Positions 6,050 to 10,152 of a stretch of 10,152 nt of DNA are shown piece after piece; positions within the stretch are counted from its first letter, which is position 1, and each line of letters starts with the position of its first letter. The DNA lies in NCBI GenBank assembly GCA_947624755.1, contig CANQLQ010000045.1:1-10152 (forward strand), given 5' to 3'. This stretch comes from an uncultured Clostridia bacterium. GTDB lineage: Bacteria; Bacillota; Clostridia; Oscillospirales; Acutalibacteraceae. A model generated the notes under the pieces. It saw nothing but the letters and a program-made list of their open reading frames with translations, was not told the origin of the DNA and did no database searches. The position numbers and the translations under genes are program-made.

Positions 6050-9000
6050 TTAAGCAGTTTCTTCGTCCGTTACAACAACGGTACATTTTGCACTTAAACC
6101 GCCGCCTGTTTTTACTGTTATGGTTGCCGTGCCTTGCGCTGCAGCGGTTACAACACCTTTTTCTACTGTTGCAACTTGTATATCATCGCTTTCCCATGTA
6201 ACGGTTTTATCTGCTTCGTTCTCAGAATTGACAGTTACTTCAAGCTTAGCCTTTTCGCCTTTTTTTAGCGTAAGCTGCGTTTCGGAAAGTTCAATAGAAT
6301 TTACGGGATTGTCGGTTATGGTAACGGTGCATTGAGCAGTAATTCCATTGCTTGCTGTTGCGGTTATTGTAACCGTACCTGCTTTAAGGGCTGAAATCAA
6401 ACCGTTTTCAACCGTTGCAGTTTCCTCATCGGAGCTTGTCCAAGTTACTTCTTTAAAGGTTGCATTTTCCGGAAGAACCGCTGCGGTAATTATCATTATC
6501 TTTCCGGTGTACATTTCTATGTCGGTTTTGCTAAGCGTTATTGATTCAACCGGTATATCTGTAACAGTAACAACGCACTGTTCCTTTTTACCGTTTGAAG
6601 CTGTTGCGGTAATAATGACCGTACCTGCTTTAAGGGCTGAAATAACACCGCCGTTAACAGTTGCAATATCTTCATCGGAACTTGTCCAAACAATTGTTTT
6701 ATTCGATGCATCGGCAGGCATAACGGTTGCCGTAATTGTTGCCGTATTTCCTGTATTCATCGAAAGTTCAGTTTCAGAAAGACTTACATAAGCAACTTCT
6801 CTTTTGACATTAATTGTACATTTAGCAGTAAGTCCGTTACTTGTTTTTGCCGTAATTATAGCCGTACCCTTTGAAACAGCCTGAACCTTGCCGTCCTTAA
6901 CTGTTGCAACCTTTGTATCGGAAGACATCCAAGTTACGGTTTTATTTGTTGCGTTTGACGGTGTAAGCGTTGCATTAAGAGTATAAACCGCTCCTTCAAC
7001 CAAATCAACGCTGCTCTTTGAAAGACTGACAGTCTTAACCGGTTCTTCAACCGTAACCTTACATATCGCTTTGAAGCCGCCGTCTTTCGTCTGAACGGTA
7101 ATATTTGCCTTGCCCGGTTTTACCGGAGTAAGCTTTCCGCTCGAAACCTTAACTACTGATTTGTCAGACGAAGTCCATGTAATTGCCTTGTTGTTTGCGT
7201 CCGACGGCGAAACTGTTGCGGTAAGTGTTGCGGTTTTGCCCATATAAAGAAGCAGAGATGTTTTGTTAAGCTTTACGCTCTTTACGTTTCTTACAACAGT
7301 AACCGTACATTTTGAAACGAAACCGCCGTCAACCGATTTTGCCGTAATGACAGCCTTTCCTTTTGCAATACCTCTGATACTACCATTGGAGCTGACCTTT
7401 ACGATCGATTTATTGCTTGATGACCATTTGATTGCCGTATTGGTTGCATCTTTCGGCTTAAAGGTTGCCTTGAGAACAACAGGCTTGTCGATATCAATCG
7501 TGATCTTGTCGGTTTTAAGCGACATACCCTTTGCCGGCTGAATAACATTAATGCGGCAAACAGCCTTAAATCCGCCGTCTTTTGTCTTTGCGGTAACCTC
7601 CGCATATCCGGTGCTTTTTGCGGTAATTTTGCCCTTTGAGTCAACCTTTATTACGTCGTTATTATTAGACGACCATTTTATGTTTTTGTTTGAAGCGTCA
7701 GAAGGTTTAACCTTAGCAACGATTGAAGATTTCTTACCTTTAATAATAACAATTGTTTTTTTGTTGAGCGAGACTCCGGTTACAGGTTTCTGAACCGTTA
7801 CGGTACAAACAGCCTTTACCGTACCTTCGGCATTCTTTGCGGTTATCTTAACTTTACCTTTTGAAATACCTTTTACAACGCCCTTTTTGCTGACTGTTGC
7901 AATCTTCTTGTCAGCCGATGACCATTTTAGCGTTTTATCTGTTGCTGTTTTCGGTCCGACTGTTGCTTTTATTGTTTTTGTGGCGCCGATTTTTACGCTT
8001 AGACTCTTTTTGCTAAGCTTAATTTTTGAAACTGACTGTACAACCCTGACTTTGCAGGTTGCCTTTGCCTTTCCGTCGGCCGATGTGCAGGTTACGACCG
8101 CATTACCGCCGTTTACCGCAGTAAGTTTGCCATCCTTGCCGACTTTTACAACGTTTTTATTGCTTGTTGACCAAACGACCTTTTTATTTGTTGCCGCCGA
8201 AGGCTTTACGACCGCAACGAGCAGTTTTGTTTTTCCTGCATTTATAGTTACGGAAGAGAAGTTTAACTCGATGTTAGTTGCATATTGGACTACCTTTACG
8301 GTACAGGTTGCCTTTTTACCGTTTGCACCTGATGCCGTAATAGTTGCTTTACCGGTTTTCTTTGCCAAAAGCTTGCCGCTTTCGCTTACGGACACAATTG
8401 ATGAATCGCTTGATTTCCACTTGATATTTTTATTTGTTGCGTTTGCAGGCTTTATCGTTGCAAGCATTTGCTTTGACTTGCCCTTTTGAATTTTCAAACT
8501 GCTGTAATTGAGGGTAATCTTTGAAACGAGAATGCTGACCGTTACCTTGCAGGTCGCTTTATAGCCACCCTCTGCTGTTTTTGCGGTTATGGTTGCCGTA
8601 CCGTTTGATATTCCCTTTACCATACCGCTTTGAGAAACGGTTGCGACATTTGTATTCGATGACGACCAGATAACTTCGTCATTTATTGCATCAGTCGGGA
8701 ATACGGTTGCCGAAAGGCTGTATGATTTTCCAATGTTTACATTTATACTCGTTTCGGTAAGTCTGATACCTGAAACCTTAGGATAAACCGTAACCTTGCA
8801 TTTAGCCGTATAACCGCCGTCAGAAGAGGTTGCTGTAATTGTTGCTTTACCTTCTTTAACACCTTTTACAACGCCGGCTGAGGTTACCGTTGCAATCTTT
8901 GAATTTGACGTTGTCCATTTTACGGCCTTGTTGCTTGCGTTAGAAGGCTTTACCGTTGCGGTCAGCGTGAAAGACTGGCCGCGAGAAAGCTCTTTGGATT

Positions 9001-10152
9001 TTGCGCTTATTTTCAAACTTGTTACTTTGACTTTTTTTACGACGGTAATAACGCACGTAGCTTTGAGGTTGTCTGCTTTGAGTGTTATAGTTGTCTGTCC
9101 GGTCTTGAGCGCTTTAACTTTACCGTTTGAATCAACGGTTGCAACCGACTTGTCTGACGAAGACCATTTATATGTTCCTACCGTTGCGGTTGAAGGAACA
9201 ATGGTTTTCTTTAATGTATATGTCTGTGAAACATACATTGTGGCTGTTTTCTTATTAAGTGAAACGCTTTTAATTGCCTGCTTTACATTCAAAGTGCAGG
9301 CAGCCGTCTGTCCGCCGCTTGAAGTGGCGGTAATTTTTGCCGTTCCGCCTGCAACCGCAGTTACAACACCTTTAGAAGAGACGGTAGCAACTTTTGTGTT
9401 GCTTGATTTCCATGTAACTGTTTTAAGGCTTGCGTTTGAAGGTGAAACAGTTGCGGTAAGAGTGAGCGTATTGCCTGCATTTATTGTAGCGCTTTTTTTG
9501 CTGAGCTTTATTGATGTTGTCGGAATTATTACCGTAACCTTGCATTTGGCTTTATATCCGCCGTCAGAGGTTTTGCAGGTAATCGTACAAGTTCCGACTT
9601 TTTTGGCGGTTACTACTCCCTTGCTGTTAACGGTTGCAATGCTTGTGTTGCCCGATGACCAGCTTAATTTTTTGTTTGACGCATATGACGGTTTGAATGT
9701 CGGTGTGATCGTTGCTGTTTTTCCGATATTGATTGTTTTAGACGCCGGAACCGAAATTCCTTCGACGGGCTGAACGACCGAAACCGTGCAGACAGCTGTC
9801 TTATCCGTTCCGTCAAGAGTAATGGCTCTGATTTTTGCTACACCGGGATAAACTGCCTTAACTGTGCCGTTTTCATTTACGGTTGCTACCTTTGTGTTGT
9901 CGCTTATCCATTCAACGTAGCCTGTGTATGTTGAATTATTAACGGTTTTGACCTTTGATTCAAGCTCATAGGTCTGACCGGTTTTAAGTCCGAGTGCGTC
10001 GCTGTTCAAAGAAACCGAAGCCGCTCTGGGTGCAACTCTTATTTTGCACTTGACTTCCTTGTTGCTTCCGTCGGTAGTTTTCACCGTAATTACACACGTA
10101 CCGTTTGACTGAGGCGAAAGTCTGCCCTTGTTGTCAACGAGACATACGGACG
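6050..10152 (-). CDS. Giant BIg2-repeat surface or secreted protein (5' end beyond the window)
   Basis: C-terminal 1,367 codons or so of a very long protein built of bacterial Ig-like group 2 (BIg2) domains. Sixteen complete repeats of 81-86 residues are present (10024 down to 6053), plus part of one more at the right edge. Each follows the pattern: hydrophobic opening strand, TATV-P-A-NK, W-SS-ATV, G-V-A, GTA-ITA-T-DGG, then x-C-x-V-x-V. BIg2 domains are known from adhesins, intimin-type proteins and bacterial cell-surface enzymes, where they act as extracellular spacers or binding modules. The GTG at 10082-10084 is not a true start: codons upstream stay in frame without a stop to 10152 and continue the repeat pattern. 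No signal peptide, catalytic domain, LPXTG motif, membrane helix, SLH or dockerin domain is visible; the protein ends TDEETA. Function and anchoring must lie in the missing N-terminal part. Confidence 0.9.
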   Translation of the reverse strand, partial: SVCLVDNKGRLSPQSNGTCVITVKTTDGSNKEVKCKIRVAPRAASVSLNSDALGLKTGQTYELESKVKTVNNSTYTGYVEWISDNTKVATVNENGTVKAVYPGVAKIRAITLDGTDKTAVCTVSVVQPVEGISVPASKTINIGKTATITPTFKPSYASNKKLSWSSGNTSIATVNSKGVVTAKKVGTCTITCKTSDGGYKAKCKVTVIIPTTSIKLSKKSATINAGNTLTLTATVSPSNASLKTVTWKSSNTKVATVSSKGVVTAVAGGTAKITATSSGGQTAACTLNVKQAIKSVSLNKKTATMYVSQTYTLKKTIVPSTATVGTYKWSSSDKSVATVDSNGKVKALKTGQTTITLKADNLKATCVITVVKKVKVTSLKISAKSKELSRGQSFTLTATVKPSNASNKAVKWTTSNSKIATVTSAGVVKGVKEGKATITATSSDGGYTAKCKVTVYPKVSGIRLTETSINVNIGKSYSLSATVFPTDAINDEVIWSSSNTNVATVSQSGMVKGISNGTATITAKTAEGGYKATCKVTVSILVSKITLNYSSLKIQKGKSKQMLATIKPANATNKNIKWKSSDSSIVSVSESGKLLAKKTGKATITASGANGKKATCTVKVVQYATNIELNFSSVTINAGKTKLLVAVVKPSAATNKKVVWSTSNKNVVKVGKDGKLTAVNGGNAVVTCTSADGKAKATCKVRVVQSVSKIKLSKKSLSVKIGATKTIKATVGPKTATDKTLKWSSADKKIATVSKKGVVKGISKGKVKITAKNAEGTVKAVCTVTVQKPVTGVSLNKKTIVIIKGKKSSIVAKVKPSDASNKNIKWSSNNNDVIKVDSKGKITAKSTGYAEVTAKTKDGGFKAVCRINVIQPAKGMSLKTDKITIDIDKPVVLKATFKPKDATNTAIKWSSSNKSIVKVSSNGSIRGIAKGKAVITAKSVDGGFVSKCTVTVVRNVKSVKLNKTSLLLYMGKTATLTATVSPSDANNKAITWTSSDKSVVKVSSGKLTPVKPGKANITVQTKDGGFKAICKVTVEEPVKTVSLSKSSVDLVEGAVYTLNATLTPSNATNKTVTWMSSDTKVATVKDGKVQAVSKGTAIITAKTSNGLTAKCTINVKREVAYVSLSETELSMNTGNTATITATVMPADASNKTIVWTSSDEDIATVNGGVISALKAGTVIITATASNGKKEQCVVTVTDIPVESITLSKTDIEMYTGKIMIITAAVLPENATFKEVTWTSSDEETATVENGLISALKAGTVTITATASNGITAQCTVTITDNPVNSIELSETQLTLKKGEKAKLEVTVNSENEADKTVTWESDDIQVATVEKGVVTAAAQGTATITVKTGGGLSAKCTVVVTDEETA
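6053..10024 (-). repeat. Array of 16 tandem BIg2-coding repeats (243-258 bp each)
   Basis: Boundaries in protein order, as plus-strand coordinates: 9767-10024, 9521-9766, 9275-9520, 9032-9274, 8777-9031, 8528-8776, 8282-8527, 8033-8281, 7784-8032, 7535-7783, 7286-7534, 7040-7285, 6797-7039, 6551-6796, 6305-6550 and 6053-6304. Most units are well diverged in DNA, indicating old duplications. The pair 6551-6796 and 6305-6550 is closest: they share an identical 26-bp block at 6618-6643 and 6372-6397, encoding ISALKAGTV. This suggests a later duplication or gene conversion. Confidence 0.88.

Noticed and set aside
8928..9773. Long plus-strand open frames opposite the BIg2 gene (the largest 281 codons)
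   Set aside because: They are antisense shadows of the repeat array. The hydrophobic, membrane-like look comes from reading the Thr/Lys/Val-rich repeats backwards, and the frames recur with the repeat period.
6053..10024. CRISPR array suggested by regular repeats
   Set aside because: The periodicity is about 246 bp and protein coding, with diverged units; there are no short identical repeats with unique spacers.
10082..10084. GTG as the start of the BIg2 gene
   Set aside because: The frame continues upstream without a stop to the window edge and keeps encoding the BIg2 pattern, so this is an internal valine codon.

Overview
The window reads as a chromosomal segment from a low-to-moderate GC Clostridia bacterium, probably of the Oscillospiraceae/Ruminococcus type found in the gut. 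The evidence is the class I heat-shock order hrcA-grpE-dnaK-dnaJ, a DnaK with the shortened Gram-positive nucleotide-binding domain, a perfect CIRCE operator under a sigma-A type promoter, and a very long secreted-type protein made of BIg2 (bacterial Ig-like group 2) repeats. This placement is inferred from protein features and gene order; the species cannot be read from the sequence. All real genes are on the minus strand, so transcription runs from the right edge to the left edge.

Right part (6050-10152): the C-terminal portion of a giant surface or secreted protein, with 16 complete BIg2 repeats plus part of another. The reading frame is still open at the right edge, so the N-terminus lies outside the window. 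A strong rho-independent terminator (5940-5973) closes this gene.

Middle intergenic region (5584-6049): next to the terminator is a cluster of inverted repeats that looks like a MITE or a nest of small palindromic elements. It is followed by the heat-shock promoter, with -35 at 5618-5623 and -10 at 5595-5600 separated by 17 bp. The CIRCE operator (5557-5583) lies just downstream of the likely transcription start.

Heat-shock operon (5496 down to 533): hrcA, grpE, dnaK and dnaJ. HrcA would bind CIRCE and repress the operon. DnaK, DnaJ and GrpE form the Hsp70 folding cycle: DnaJ delivers substrate and stimulates ATP hydrolysis, and GrpE exchanges nucleotide. hrcA-grpE are tightly spaced (24 bp), grpE-dnaK are 94 bp apart, and dnaK-dnaJ are 238 bp apart; the last two spacers each hold an RNA hairpin.

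Left end (1-532): the 3' end of dnaJ is tandemly duplicated as a 265-bp unit (231-495 and 496-760) with one mismatch, leaving a 75-codon dnaJ fragment downstream of the intact gene. The duplication joint creates a promoter-like sequence facing dnaJ in antisense. A hairpin plus T-run at about 136-180 is the probable operon terminator. I see no gene in positions 1-135, which are AT-rich.

I found no convincing undescribed multi-gene system. The least explained items are the dnaJ tail duplication and its joint, the nested inverted repeats upstream of the heat-shock promoter, and the charge change along the BIg2 array.
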